Of a stretch of DNA of 33,552 bases, positions 1 through 7,431 are shown piece after piece. Made by a program: the position numbers and the translations under genes. Origin of the DNA: Bacteroidales bacterium. GTDB taxonomy: Bacteria; Bacteroidota; Bacteroidia; Bacteroidales; P3. Every line of letters starts with the position of its first letter. Position 1 is the stretch's first letter. Under the pieces are notes generated by a model, which was not told where the DNA came from, did no database searches, and worked only from the letters and a program-made list of their open reading frames with translations. The DNA lies in the NCBI GenBank assembly GCA_024400565.1, contig JAKSMQ010000025.1, positions 1 through 33,552 on the forward strand, written 5' to 3'.

Positions 1-55
1 GGTAAAGGCACCCTAAAGGCACCCTAAAGGCACCCTAAAGGCACCCTAAAGGCAC
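1..55. repeat. 11-bp tandem array (AAAGGCACCCT)
   Basis: Four perfect head-to-tail units fill 4-47 and a fifth partial unit runs into the inverted-repeat end at 55. Read outward (minus strand) the unit is TGCCTTTAGGG. The length of 11 is not a multiple of 3, so a reading frame entering the array changes frame at each unit. Here the leftward small ORF enters from the repeat and ends inside the array at 24-26. The array touches the window edge, so its true length is unknown. Confidence 0.95.
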
Positions 56-104
56 TATAGAACCAGTCTTTATTGAGGGAACATATAAAACGCATCTTTT
101 TCAT
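24..104 (-). CDS. short ORF with conserved 17-residue head, copy 1
   Basis: This 26-codon frame begins at the ATG complementary to 102-104. It starts MKKMRFICSLNKDWFYS and then enters the 11-bp array, where it stops (TAG, 24-26). The right-hand copy at 33337 has the same head, with Ile/Arg at residue 7 and Ser/Phe at residue 9, but a quite different tail made by a different array. It lies about 28 nt downstream of a near-perfect outward promoter. The head is short and basic with no clear membrane segment. It may be a translated leader peptide or only the translation of a conserved DNA repeat. Two copies cannot separate these options. Confidence 0.35.
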   Translation of the reverse strand: MKKMRFICSLNKDWFYSAFRVPLGCL

Positions 105-131
105 AACAATTTTTCTTTAGGAATACGAGTG

Positions 132-162
132 CAAAATTACACATAATTTGCATACTGACAAA
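132..162 (-). promoter_or_regulatory. outward Bacteroidetes promoter in left repeat
   Basis: On the minus strand, TTTG (159-162) is followed after 19 nt by TAATTTTG (132-139). This fits the Bacteroidetes primary sigma-factor consensus TTTG-N19-TAnnTTTG very well. It points leftward, out of the window, toward the short ORF and the 11-bp array. The same element is fully conserved in the right copy at 33279-33309. Confidence 0.75.
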
Positions 163-197
163 ACATTGCGAACGCCCTTTCCCCTTCTCCAAACCAA

Positions 198-227
198 TTT
201 TGTGCGATTTTGTGCGATTTTGTGCGA
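198..227. repeat. three 10-bp iterons TTTTGTGCGA
   Basis: Three perfect consecutive 10-bp units lie behind (inside) the outward promoter. In the right-hand copy the block is at 33214-33243 with one changed base in each of the two outer units. The spacing of about one helical turn would suit cooperative protein binding. No binding protein can be assigned. Confidence 0.85.
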
Positions 228-378
228 TTTAGTCAAAAAAACTTAAGAAACATTAATCCGAAAAATATTGACAGATATACAATTATGAGTGCAGAATCTC
301 CATTTTTCGAAGACTCAATTTTCAAAAGTCACCCTCTTCCAATGCTATTTCCTTACGCGGCTAGAACTAATTGATGAG

Positions 379-701
379 ATTAATTTCTAGGAATGAAAGT
401 CTAGAGGACACCAATAAAATAAAAATCAATATTTTATTGCTATCGGCTAAAGCATTAAGGTGTCGAACGCCTTGGCTATGATGTGCATCTCGTCGTACTC
501 GGCCTGACGAGGTTGTTCTAGTAGTTGGAACCAAGGTGTCGCTGTTCGAAGTTGAATCTAAGTTGTCGCAAATACTGACAAAAAAATGATGCGCCCGCTC
601 CTTCGGGCACAATAAATGAAAAAGCCTTGCGTTATTAAAATTGAAGAAATATAAATTCCCCAGGGTTCTGTATCGCATAAGTTAGCTTCTTAGACCAGAG
701 T
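379..701. other. intergenic region before the LytTR gene
   Basis: I see no convincing gene here. The minus-strand frame at 367-678 runs through the repeat edge and shows no domain, so I rejected it. A hairpin lies at 591-610. No TAnnTTTG element is evident before the 702 start, so the promoter of the LytTR gene is not identified. Confidence 0.5.
579..610 (-). terminator. possible minus-strand terminator hairpin
   Basis: The sequences 591-597 and 604-610 pair as a GC-rich stem with one mismatch and a 6-nt loop. Read leftward, the stem is followed within a few bases by a run of seven T. No minus-strand gene is recognised just upstream of it, so its purpose is unclear. Confidence 0.3.
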
Positions 702-1055
702 ATGTTTATCACCATCTCCAACAGCCGCGAACTGCTACGCTTCGAAAGCCAGAGCGTGGTCTATATATCGGGCGAAGGCAATTATTCTACCATCAACCTT
801 ACGGGTGGGGTGAAGGAGGTGGTCTGCATGCAGCTGGGACAGCTGGAGCAGCTCTTCAGTTCTCAGCTTGGCGAAGAAGGCAGGTGCTTTGTCAGAATAG
901 GCAAGAGCATGATCGTTAACCGGGAGAAGGTCTACAAGATCGTTCCTTCAGAAGGTCTGCTCATGGTGCGCGACGGCAATATGGATCCGGAACAGACAGC
1001 CCATGTGTCGCCTGAGGCGCTTCGCAAATTCAAGGCAATAATAGAGAAACAATAA
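702..1055 (+). CDS. stand-alone LytTR DNA-binding protein
   Basis: This 117-residue protein is almost entirely a LytTR domain, the DNA-binding module of LytR/AgrA-type response regulators. Visible family features are the early VVYISGEGNYSTI strand and turn, the FVRIGKSMIVNREKVYKI core, and the terminal segment that packs against it. There is no receiver domain, phosphoacceptor Asp or membrane segment, so any input must come from a partner or from expression level. It is followed after 17 nt by a membrane-anchored protein gene, a pairing typical of Bacteroidales LytTR loci and suggesting joint transcription. The start is the first ATG. As is normal in the phylum, no Shine-Dalgarno site is seen. 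The DNA target is unknown. Confidence 0.85.
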   Translation: MFITISNSRELLRFESQSVVYISGEGNYSTINLTGGVKEVVCMQLGQLEQLFSSQLGEEGRCFVRIGKSMIVNREKVYKIVPSEGLLMVRDGNMDPEQTAHVSPEALRKFKAIIEKQ

Positions 1056-1072
1056 CCTAACCATCCACGACG

Positions 1073-1921
1073 ATGAACGAGATTCAAAGCAATTTCAAGC
1101 AGTATGACCTTGACGACGACGATATCCGTATCTTAGGGAGCGAGCCCCGCAGATCGCGCCGCTGGCCCGTTGTAGCCGTCATCGCTGCCCTCGCTGTAGC
1201 CGCTGCTGTCGTGCTGTGGCTGGTTCTGAAACCCGAGGAGGAAGCACCTGTGGCCGACAGTTCCCCGGCGCAGGAGATCCCGTCTCCGCAGAAGGCCGGA
1301 TGCCTGATTACCGACACCGTATTGGGCGAGAACAGCATCCGCATCATCGTGCCTTCAGGAACCCCTCAGCTGCGTGTCGGAGCGCTCTCTCCCGAGTCTG
1401 ATTCGACCATCGTTCTTGCCGCCGAGGCTGCCTTCTACCGCAAGGATAACGGCCAGATTTCGGGCGCTTACATCCTTAAGGGTGACCAGCTCTCAAGAGG
1501 CTATTCTTCGCTGGGCTATTGCGCCATCATCAACGGCAAGATCTCCCTGGGCAACGCCAAGAGCACCTCTCTCTTTGAGGAGGCTACCGAAACGGAAGGC
1601 TATTTCTTCAGACAGAAACCGCTGGTGGACAATTCCAAGGCTGTCTACGAGGAGAACAGCCGACGCAACCCCAAGCAGAAGTCCCAGCGACGTGCATTGG
1701 CTATGAAGGATGGGGTAGCGATGGTTGTGCTCTGTGATACTCCCATAGTCCTCAACGAGTTTGCCGATCTCCTCTGCCAGTTGGGCGTGGAACAGGCTAT
1801 CGGCCTGTCGGGCAGTATCAGTTTCGGATTTGCCCGCGATTTCGACAACAATACCCTCTACTGGGGCATGCAGAACTCCACTAATGCCGAGGGCACAAAT
1901 TTCATCGTCTGGGTGAAATAA
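1073..1921 (+). CDS. membrane-anchored phosphodiester-glycosidase-like (DUF2233/NAGPA fold) protein
   Basis: This 282-residue protein has a cytoplasmic head rich in Asp/Glu and Arg (1-30), one membrane helix (about 31-52) and an outer domain. The second half, from about residue 200, has the pattern RRALAMKDGVAMVVL followed by EFADLLCQLGVEQAIGLSGS. This matches phosphodiester glycosidase domains (NAGPA/DUF2233), in which the ELLxxLGxxxAxNLDGGGS segment forms the active site. Here the usual Asp-Gly-Gly is replaced by Leu-Ser-Gly-Ser, so catalysis is doubtful. Only 17 nt separate it from the LytTR gene, so the two are probably one transcript. The family call rests on motif memory, with moderate certainty. 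Confidence 0.6.
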   Translation: MNEIQSNFKQYDLDDDDIRILGSEPRRSRRWPVVAVIAALAVAAAVVLWLVLKPEEEAPVADSSPAQEIPSPQKAGCLITDTVLGENSIRIIVPSGTPQLRVGALSPESDSTIVLAAEAAFYRKDNGQISGAYILKGDQLSRGYSSLGYCAIINGKISLGNAKSTSLFEEATETEGYFFRQKPLVDNSKAVYEENSRRNPKQKSQRRALAMKDGVAMVVLCDTPIVLNEFADLLCQLGVEQAIGLSGSISFGFARDFDNNTLYWGMQNSTNAEGTNFIVWVK

Positions 1922-2111
1922 CGGTTCCTTTCCTTCCTTTTTCCGTCTGTTCCCAGAACGATAGTTTTGGGGGCAAAATTCGTAGAAACAGAGTCCTCCG
2001 GGCCTGTCTGGAGGGGTTCGGCAGAAGGGGTATTCCTACTCTCTGAAAGATGTTTCGTACAGCAAAACCTGCCTTTGGTACATTGGTGGCGCGGGACAAG
2101 GTTTTTTGTAG

Positions 2112-2119
2112 TATTTTTG
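2112..2119 (+). promoter_or_regulatory. -7 element TATTTTTG before the 2153 lipoprotein gene
   Basis: TATTTTTG followed by C fits the Bacteroidetes -7 consensus and lies 33 nt before the chosen ATG. The TTG at 2083-2085 is slightly too far away for a standard -33 box. The position supports starting the gene at 2153 and not at the upstream in-frame ATG at 1967. Confidence 0.5.
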
Positions 2120-2152
2120 CAAAAAAATCAATCAGAGAAAAAGCACCCAGAA

Positions 2153-3067
2153 ATGATGAAAAGCATGCATTACAGATTCAATTCCGCAATCTTCGCCGCC
2201 GTTGTTGTCATGGCCCTCTTTGCTTCGTGCCGGAACCAGAGCACGCAGCTCGACAGCAACTTCAGCCGCGGAGCCTATTATTGGAAGACAACCTTTGCAC
2301 TCAGCCCGGAACAGATTCATTACCTCGACAGTACGGCTACAGACCGCCTCTATGTCAAATTCTTCGATGTCGATGATGTCAGCGGGTCGACCATACCGGT
2401 AGGAACCATTACCTTCAAGGAATCTGTGCCCCAGAATATCGAGATTGTGCCCTGTGTCTATCTTGTCAACGACGTGTTTGTCAAATGTGCCGGCGGCCTG
2501 GACGACCCCGAGGAGCTGGCGCAAAAGGTGGAGGCAAGACTGATGAATATGCTCTCTTACAACGAGATTGACAGCGTGAAGGAGATTCAGGTCGACTGCG
2601 ACTGGACGCGCTCTTCGGAGAGTGCCTTCTTCCAGTTCTGCTCTACGCTCTCCGACCTTCTCCACGCCAACGGCATCACTCTCAGCTGTACGCTGCGTCT
2701 GTGGCAGATAACCGAAGCGGTACCTCCCGTCGACAGGGTTGTGCTCATGCTCTACAACACGGGCGATTTCTCGGACTTCAACACCCGCAACTCTATTCTC
2801 GACTACGAGGAGGTCTGCAAATATATCCGTAACGGAACCGGCTATGCTTTGCCGCTCGACATCGCTCTGCCTCAGTTTGAATGGACGCTGGGCTACTATG
2901 CCGACTCTTCGTTCTGCAGCATAGTGAGCGATACGGCCAGCAGTCCCGCAGCCTATTTCCGCCATGAGTCGGTCTCCGACGCATTACGCGACTCTGTGCT
3001 CGACCTGGCGCTCTCCAAATTCCATACCGTCAACAAGAACCCCAAAATAACCTATTTCAGCCTCTAG
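2153..3067 (+). CDS. lipoprotein, possible DUF3142-like TIM-barrel protein
   Basis: The frame is open from 1967. The start at 2153 gives 304 residues opening with a textbook lipoprotein signal (hydrophobic AIFAAVVVMALFASC, Cys at about 26) and lies just after a promoter element. The body has an alternating strand and helix pattern with EIQVDCDWTRSSESAFFQFC near residue 150, then TLRLWQ and VVLMLYNTGD. These resemble barrel strands of the DUF3142 group, where a conserved acidic pair sits in an IQxDxD motif. It is probably anchored in the outer or inner membrane facing the periplasm or surface. The next gene begins 6 nt after its stop, so the two are co-transcribed. The exact substrate is unknown. 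Confidence 0.6.
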   Translation: MMKSMHYRFNSAIFAAVVVMALFASCRNQSTQLDSNFSRGAYYWKTTFALSPEQIHYLDSTATDRLYVKFFDVDDVSGSTIPVGTITFKESVPQNIEIVPCVYLVNDVFVKCAGGLDDPEELAQKVEARLMNMLSYNEIDSVKEIQVDCDWTRSSESAFFQFCSTLSDLLHANGITLSCTLRLWQITEAVPPVDRVVLMLYNTGDFSDFNTRNSILDYEEVCKYIRNGTGYALPLDIALPQFEWTLGYYADSSFCSIVSDTASSPAAYFRHESVSDALRDSVLDLALSKFHTVNKNPKITYFSL

Positions 3068-3073
3068 AAGATT

Positions 3074-5053
3074 ATGAAAAAAATAAGTCTTGCAACAATT
3101 CTCGTCATTATTGCTCTCCAGTCTTTTGCCTGCGGACCATGGCATCGCGTAGAGTATGCATGGAGTTCCCCATACGGCCATTTCTATACTACTCTGGCAG
3201 AGCCTTGCAGTCTGCCTGAGGCCCACGACAACCTTATGCGCAAGCTGATGGACAGCCGCGACTCGGCCGAGCGTTCCGACTCGACCTATCAGGCGCTAGT
3301 GGCCTTATATGAGAATGCGGTAGCCCATCTGAAAGACCCCTGGTATTTCCCTGCCTACAAAGGTATGGCCGGAGCAGGTGGCTGCGGACTTGCAGAACTG
3401 CGCCTCCTCTGCGCCCAGAAACGTGCTTCGGGCAACATGCATATTGCCTGGCTCGAAGCCAAATGTCTTCATCAGATGGGTGCCTGGGAAGACTGCGTTA
3501 TGTTGTGCGACACGCTTCTCTCGCAGAGACTTACCAGATACATGCGTGCCCGGATCGAGTGCTGGCAGGCAGGAGCAATAATACATAGTGACCGGTTCGA
3601 CAACAGGAAGGAGGCTGCCAGTCTGGTGTTTGCCAAGTACGGCGATGTCCGCTCTGCCAACATCGAATTCATCGCCAAGAACGGCGGTCCCGTCGAGATG
3701 CTCGACTTCGCTTATTTTGTCAAACTCATCAACGATGACTTCGCAAAGACAGAACTGCCTTATCCCTTCTCCAACCATGAAGAGTGTACCTTCGAAGACA
3801 CGTCGGCTGGCGGTGTTGCCGCATACAGAAAGGCTATCCGTGAAGAGTGGGCGCCTCGGCTTGATTTCTGTGAACTCATGGCCAGCCGTAATCCTGCCCA
3901 CGTGGCGTCGTGGTACTATACAGCAGCCCTTGTGGCTCATGTTTGCGACATGTCTGCCCGGGCTGAACGCCTTCTGGCTAAAGCGCAGAGATGTCCGCAG
4001 ACGCCCGAAGAGGTGCTTCCCATACGCTGTCTGGCAATGAAGATGTACATGAAGAAGCATGGCCTCTCCAATGCGAGAAAAGAGAAGGAGTTCTGGGAAA
4101 TCTACAGCATGTTGCCCCGCCAGGTGGCTTATGCCCAGTTTCACAAGGAGGTTCTTTACTTTGTTATGCCCAGATTCGCTCAAACGGGTAATCACGAAAA
4201 GCTGCTTCGTTTTGCCGCCTGTTTCGACAATCCCAACGGTACCGACCCCTGGCTGCTGGATTGTATCGTCTATCATTCTGTTCCGATGGAAGCAGCTGCA
4301 CGCTTTGCCGACAAGTCGCCCTATCGCGGCCGCATCTACGAGATGCTGGGCACCCGATGTCTGCGCAATATGGATTACAGTAAAGCCTGCGAATACCTGT
4401 CGAGGGTTCCTCTCGATCAGCTTGCTACAGAGATGTATTACCAGGGAGATTTGCAAAGTGATGCGGAATACTATTTCTGCCGCGATCCTTTCGACTTCGA
4501 CTATCTCTGCAAACAACCCGGTAAGGTCGTCGAGGAGAGAATCGCTCCCAGCCGTCCACGACTCCGCTTTGCTCAGGAAATGGCCCGTCTCGAAGGTGAG
4601 ATCAAGAACCAGCGCGACCCCAACCTGAGAGCCGAGAGTATGGCCCGCTATGCAACTGGAATGATCAATTCCTTCTACCGATGCTGGATTCTTACTTCGC
4701 GCATGTACTCCAGCGGATTCAAAAACTCGTTCGATACTACCGATTATCAGGGCCTCGGCTACAAAGACAGCTATAAGCATTATAACCCATATGCTGCTGA
4801 CGGAGAATACGATAACATCGACTCTTTTCTCGATTGGCAGAAAGAGACTCTCGCCGAGATGCAACGTCGCAGCAGTTATTATATGAACAAGTCCCTGTCT
4901 ACCTTTACCGACCCTGAACGTGCAGCAAAACTGCTCTATGCTCTAGGAGAGTTCAAGACCATTACCAAGAAATATCCTTCTACCACGACGGGGAAGTTTG
5001 TCAAAGCCCATTGCGACAATTATAGAGACTATTTACCCATGAAAAAGAGCTAG
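3074..5053 (+). CDS. large exported Cys-rich helical-repeat protein, unknown function
   Basis: This 659-residue protein has a signal peptide (1-19) ending in SFAC, which could be a weak lipobox or a normal cleavage site. The mature part is alpha-helical with many aromatic, Cys and Ala residues and short repeating helix pairs (for example about 95-160 and 270-340) that resemble TPR/Sel1 solenoids, but no clean repeat is counted. I recognise no catalytic motif. The coupling to the preceding lipoprotein (6-nt gap) suggests the two act together at the cell envelope. A hairpin follows at 5142. Confidence 0.6.
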   Translation: MKKISLATILVIIALQSFACGPWHRVEYAWSSPYGHFYTTLAEPCSLPEAHDNLMRKLMDSRDSAERSDSTYQALVALYENAVAHLKDPWYFPAYKGMAGAGGCGLAELRLLCAQKRASGNMHIAWLEAKCLHQMGAWEDCVMLCDTLLSQRLTRYMRARIECWQAGAIIHSDRFDNRKEAASLVFAKYGDVRSANIEFIAKNGGPVEMLDFAYFVKLINDDFAKTELPYPFSNHEECTFEDTSAGGVAAYRKAIREEWAPRLDFCELMASRNPAHVASWYYTAALVAHVCDMSARAERLLAKAQRCPQTPEEVLPIRCLAMKMYMKKHGLSNARKEKEFWEIYSMLPRQVAYAQFHKEVLYFVMPRFAQTGNHEKLLRFAACFDNPNGTDPWLLDCIVYHSVPMEAAARFADKSPYRGRIYEMLGTRCLRNMDYSKACEYLSRVPLDQLATEMYYQGDLQSDAEYYFCRDPFDFDYLCKQPGKVVEERIAPSRPRLRFAQEMARLEGEIKNQRDPNLRAESMARYATGMINSFYRCWILTSRMYSSGFKNSFDTTDYQGLGYKDSYKHYNPYAADGEYDNIDSFLDWQKETLAEMQRRSSYYMNKSLSTFTDPERAAKLLYALGEFKTITKKYPSTTTGKFVKAHCDNYRDYLPMKKS

Positions 5054-5141
5054 CGCCTTTGTCGGCCTGTTTCAACAAAAGAATCTTTACTCTAGGGGCG
5101 GTTCTTCTCAATGTTGACACAAATGATATGGGAGTAATAGA

Positions 5142-5176
5142 AAACAAACAGGGCCAGGTCTTTCTGGCTCTTGTTG
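5142..5176. terminator. hairpin between convergent genes
   Basis: An imperfect stem centres on AGGGCCAG and CTGGCTCT with a 6-nt loop at about 5159-5164. It lies between the plus-strand gene ending at 5053 and the minus-strand gene ending at 5201, so it may serve both directions. The flanking T-runs are weak. Confidence 0.45.
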
Positions 5177-5200
5177 TATGCTTGGGTTCTGTTAGGCTGA

Positions 5201-5410
5201 TCAGAATACCCACTCGCAGAGTGAGTATGTCAGACCGAAGTTGTAGTCGGTTGTCATGGTAGAGCAAACCTGGTCCATCTCGTCCAGTTCCTCCTTGGAG
5301 TATTCTGTAACGCTTCCGTTATAATGCCAGCAACGGCAGGTCTTCTTGCACGAGGAGAAACAGAAACCTGTAAGAACTATCAATAGGAGTGTGAGTATGG
5401 TCTTTTTCAT
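5201..5410 (-). CDS. small Cys-x-Cys lipoprotein C
   Basis: This 69-residue protein has a lipoprotein signal (LTGFCFSSC) and the mature start CKKTCRCWHYNG. It shares with the two other small proteins of this operon a basic pair after the lipidated Cys and then a Cys-x-Cys (CKKTCRC, CQKSRYCLC, CNKERVCRC). A further Cys pair lies in the C-terminal half. It begins 9 nt after the stop of the MauE-thioredoxin gene. The shared motif and redox partner suggest a disulfide-bearing periplasmic or outer-membrane lipoprotein, but function is unknown. Confidence 0.7.
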   Translation of the reverse strand: MKKTILTLLLIVLTGFCFSSCKKTCRCWHYNGSVTEYSKEELDEMDQVCSTMTTDYNFGLTYSLCEWVF

Positions 5411-5419
5411 TGGATTGGC

Positions 5420-6544
5420 CTATTTATTGTTGAGGAAGTCAAGTAGTTGCTTTTCGGGGACAGCCCCGCCAAAGGAGGCATGTATGGAGTCGCCATCGAC
5501 CAGCAGTACCAGAGGGAACTGGTATTTGGTAATCTGGACAAAGACCTCCGGGTCGAGTGCTATGTCGGGCAGACGGGGCGTCTGAGTTTTCTGATAGAAG
5601 AAGTCGATGTCGGCTGTATCGTTTACGCCAAAAATGTTTACAAAACAACTGTCGGGGAGGTTGTTTTGTTCCTTGACGGCGTTGACTCGGATGGCTGTTT
5701 CGTGGCAATGGGAGCAATGGATGCTGTAGAATGCCACTACGCGCCGGCTGTCAAAGGTACGGCAGTCTTCGAGGAGTCCGCCGGGGTGCAGCTGGTATTG
5801 GAGAATATCCTTGTCGAAGGGGTATTTGAAGCTGCCCTGGTTCCAGTCTTCGGGAGAGGTGGAAATAGCTGCCATAGTAGCGAAAGGAGCCAGAATGATG
5901 GGAGTGAGAATCCACCAGCGACGTCTGGCAAGCGCGAGTCCGTCGGCTCCGTCTTTAGGCCAGAGGAGAAGGCTTGAGAGTAAGCCTATGGCAGACATAC
6001 AGCCTATGGCCACATACATCAGGTCGCGTTCCATTACAATCATGTGAACCACACCCAGATGGCCCAGGCCTATAATGGTTTCGAAGGGCAGCAGGGGCAT
6101 GAGAACAGCAAGCCACCATCGGGGACGCCAGTTAGTGTCGGCATAGCGCCACGAGAAGAGTGTGAGCAGCAGGAGAAAGGCGTTCTTCAGAATTGACTCG
6201 GTCGGGTCGAACTGAAGCATGTCGCCAAAGCAGTTGCAGTTGTCGGTACGGCCTGAGATGGCTGCATAGCCCAGAAACAGGGTGAATCCCAATAATAGGA
6301 GACTGTTGGAAAGACTGGCCAGCTTGTGGAACCTGTTACTCAGCAGGAGCGCTCCCAAAAGGAGTTCGCCCGCCAGTATGAGGCGAGCGACAATAAAACA
6401 CGTCGTTTGAGAGAAGAAACCAAACGAATAGATGTAGAGTTCAAACTTCTCGAGCGCAATATACTTTGCGGCTGCAGAGAAGCAATACAAGGCGCCAAGC
6501 AGCATCTTGACGCACGTGGCCGAGACAGATGCCAGGCGACTCAT
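5420..6544 (-). CDS. MauE/DoxX-type membrane protein fused to a thioredoxin-like domain
   Basis: This 374-residue protein begins with four MauE/DoxX-like membrane helices and the diagnostic NCNCFGD loop (about 101-107), continues with three more hydrophobic segments (to about 250), and ends in a periplasmic thioredoxin-like domain (from about 269). The active site is CSHC (277 and 280) followed by His, and a cis-proline-like FP lies near 344. MauE-type proteins pass electrons to periplasmic thioredoxins for disulfide handling. The fusion would do both steps in one chain. Gaps of 3 nt and 9 nt to flanking Cys-containing lipoprotein genes suggest those are its substrates or partners, which is inference. 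Confidence 0.8.
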   Translation of the reverse strand: MSRLASVSATCVKMLLGALYCFSAAAKYIALEKFELYIYSFGFFSQTTCFIVARLILAGELLLGALLLSNRFHKLASLSNSLLLLGFTLFLGYAAISGRTDNCNCFGDMLQFDPTESILKNAFLLLLTLFSWRYADTNWRPRWWLAVLMPLLPFETIIGLGHLGVVHMIVMERDLMYVAIGCMSAIGLLSSLLLWPKDGADGLALARRRWWILTPIILAPFATMAAISTSPEDWNQGSFKYPFDKDILQYQLHPGGLLEDCRTFDSRRVVAFYSIHCSHCHETAIRVNAVKEQNNLPDSCFVNIFGVNDTADIDFFYQKTQTPRLPDIALDPEVFVQITKYQFPLVLLVDGDSIHASFGGAVPEKQLLDFLNNK

Positions 6545-6547
6545 AGA

Positions 6548-6835
6548 CTATTGAACGTGCAGTCCGGGATAAAGGCTCAGGGAGTCTTTCTTAATCTTGG
6601 TGCAGGTATAGGTATGAATGCTGTCAACACGATATCCGCCTGCGTCCTGCTTCTGAATGCCCAGTTGCATGATTCGTTTGCAGTTGTTGCCACGGTCCAT
6701 ATTCACAATAACGGTATCGCCGTTGACGGTTTCGTCGGTGATGCAGAGGCAATAGCGGCTCTTCTGGCACGAAACAGCTACCATGAGAGCAACCAGAGCG
6801 AGAGAGGCAAGGAGGATGATATTTCTCTTTTTCAT
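6548..6835 (-). CDS. small Cys-x-Cys lipoprotein B
   Basis: This 95-residue protein has a signal ending LVALMVAVSC (Cys 23) and a mature start CQKSRYCLCITDET. Two more Cys lie further on (NNCKRIM and TYTCTKI). The arrangement, a lipid Cys followed by a basic residue and then Cys-x-Cys, matches the other two small lipoproteins of the operon, although the rest of the sequences differ. It lies 3 nt before the MauE-thioredoxin gene and 21 nt after lipoprotein A. No database family comes to mind. Confidence 0.7.
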   Translation of the reverse strand: MKKRNIILLASLALVALMVAVSCQKSRYCLCITDETVNGDTVIVNMDRGNNCKRIMQLGIQKQDAGGYRVDSIHTYTCTKIKKDSLSLYPGLHVQ

Positions 6836-6856
6836 TGATTTGCGGATGATGAATGG

Positions 6857-7120
6857 TTATTGTGCTAAGATGTCAACGGTATCTGACTCAAACTTATAGT
6901 CGGTGCAGAGTACAGAGTCGGTAAGATTCTGGTCGGAAGGAATGAGACCACCATTGCGGTCGTAGTATACGAAATGGAGGTCTTCGCATTTGATATTATC
7001 CACCTGAATGAGGCGTATGGTCTGGCTGTTGGCTACGGAGCAACGGCACACTCTTTCCTTATTGCAGGAAGTGAGGGTCATAATTCCCATAACGCCAAGT
7101 ATTAAAGCAACTTTTTTCAT
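6857..7120 (-). CDS. small Cys-x-Cys lipoprotein A, first gene of the operon
   Basis: This 87-residue protein has a signal ending IMTLTSC (Cys 19) and a mature start CNKERVCRCSVANS, with a later NIKCEDLHFVYYD and a VLCTDYKF segment. It is the promoter-proximal gene of a four-gene unit whose -7/-33 elements lie 38-67 nt upstream. The shared Cys-x-Cys head with the other two points to one family that has diverged or to convergent design around the same redox enzyme. Role unknown. Confidence 0.7.
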   Translation of the reverse strand: MKKVALILGVMGIMTLTSCNKERVCRCSVANSQTIRLIQVDNIKCEDLHFVYYDRNGGLIPSDQNLTDSVLCTDYKFESDTVDILAQ

Positions 7121-7157
7121 GTCAAAAGACTTCTTTATAAACTATGGTTTCAAATTG

Positions 7158-7187
7158 CAAAGATACAACTTTTTTTACAATTGCAAA
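7158..7187 (-). promoter_or_regulatory. promoter of the lipoprotein/MauE operon
   Basis: On the minus strand, TTTG (7184-7187) is followed after 18 nt by TATCTTTG (7158-7165), close to the Bacteroidetes consensus. It lies 38 nt before the first gene of the operon. The rest of 7188-7431 shows no gene and no clear promoter for the plus-strand gene that starts at 7432. Confidence 0.65.
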
Positions 7188-7431
7188 TTTTAGAATTAAA
7201 AAATCCGTCTTATTCTGCTCTCTTTGCACGCAACATCTGTTGTATGCAAAGGCTTTTTTTGCTTCTGCGAGTAATAAAAGAGGTACTATTCCGTTAATAA
7301 GAAATGACAAAATAAAGTCACAGGTGTCAGGCTATCCGGACAAATTCTGGATGTTTTTATTTCCGAGGCCTGTGTCCGCGAATTAACCGTAATTGTTCTT
7401 CAATAGTCAACCACGAATTATCTTTCAAAAT

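Larger units (their letters stand above)
55..378 (-). repeat. dispersed ~320-bp repeat, left copy (inverted relative to the right copy)
   Basis: The reverse complement of 33070-33386 aligns along this whole stretch, mostly without gaps. Positions 86-177 are 92 nt of perfect identity covering the promoter, the leader and the start of the short ORF. Identity falls inward from about 280 and fades near 378. The outer edge is CTATAGAACC (55-64). The unit contains three 10-bp TTTTGTGCGA repeats and an outward promoter. No transposase is encoded. It is best viewed as a small dispersed element, MITE-like or a mobile promoter, of which the window holds two copies. The flanked 33 kb is mostly housekeeping, so the pair is probably not the two ends of one transposon. 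Confidence 0.9.

Noticed and set aside
367-678. 103-codon minus-strand frame near the left repeat
   Set aside because: It has no domain, odd composition, and sits in AT-rich intergenic DNA with a hairpin.
1967-2152. 62-codon upstream extension of the lipoprotein at 2153
   Set aside because: It would bury the lipoprotein signal and pass through the -7 element at 2112.
3305-4864. 519-codon minus-strand frame opposite the Cys-rich protein gene
   Set aside because: It has no signal or domain. The plus-strand gene has a signal peptide and fits the operon.
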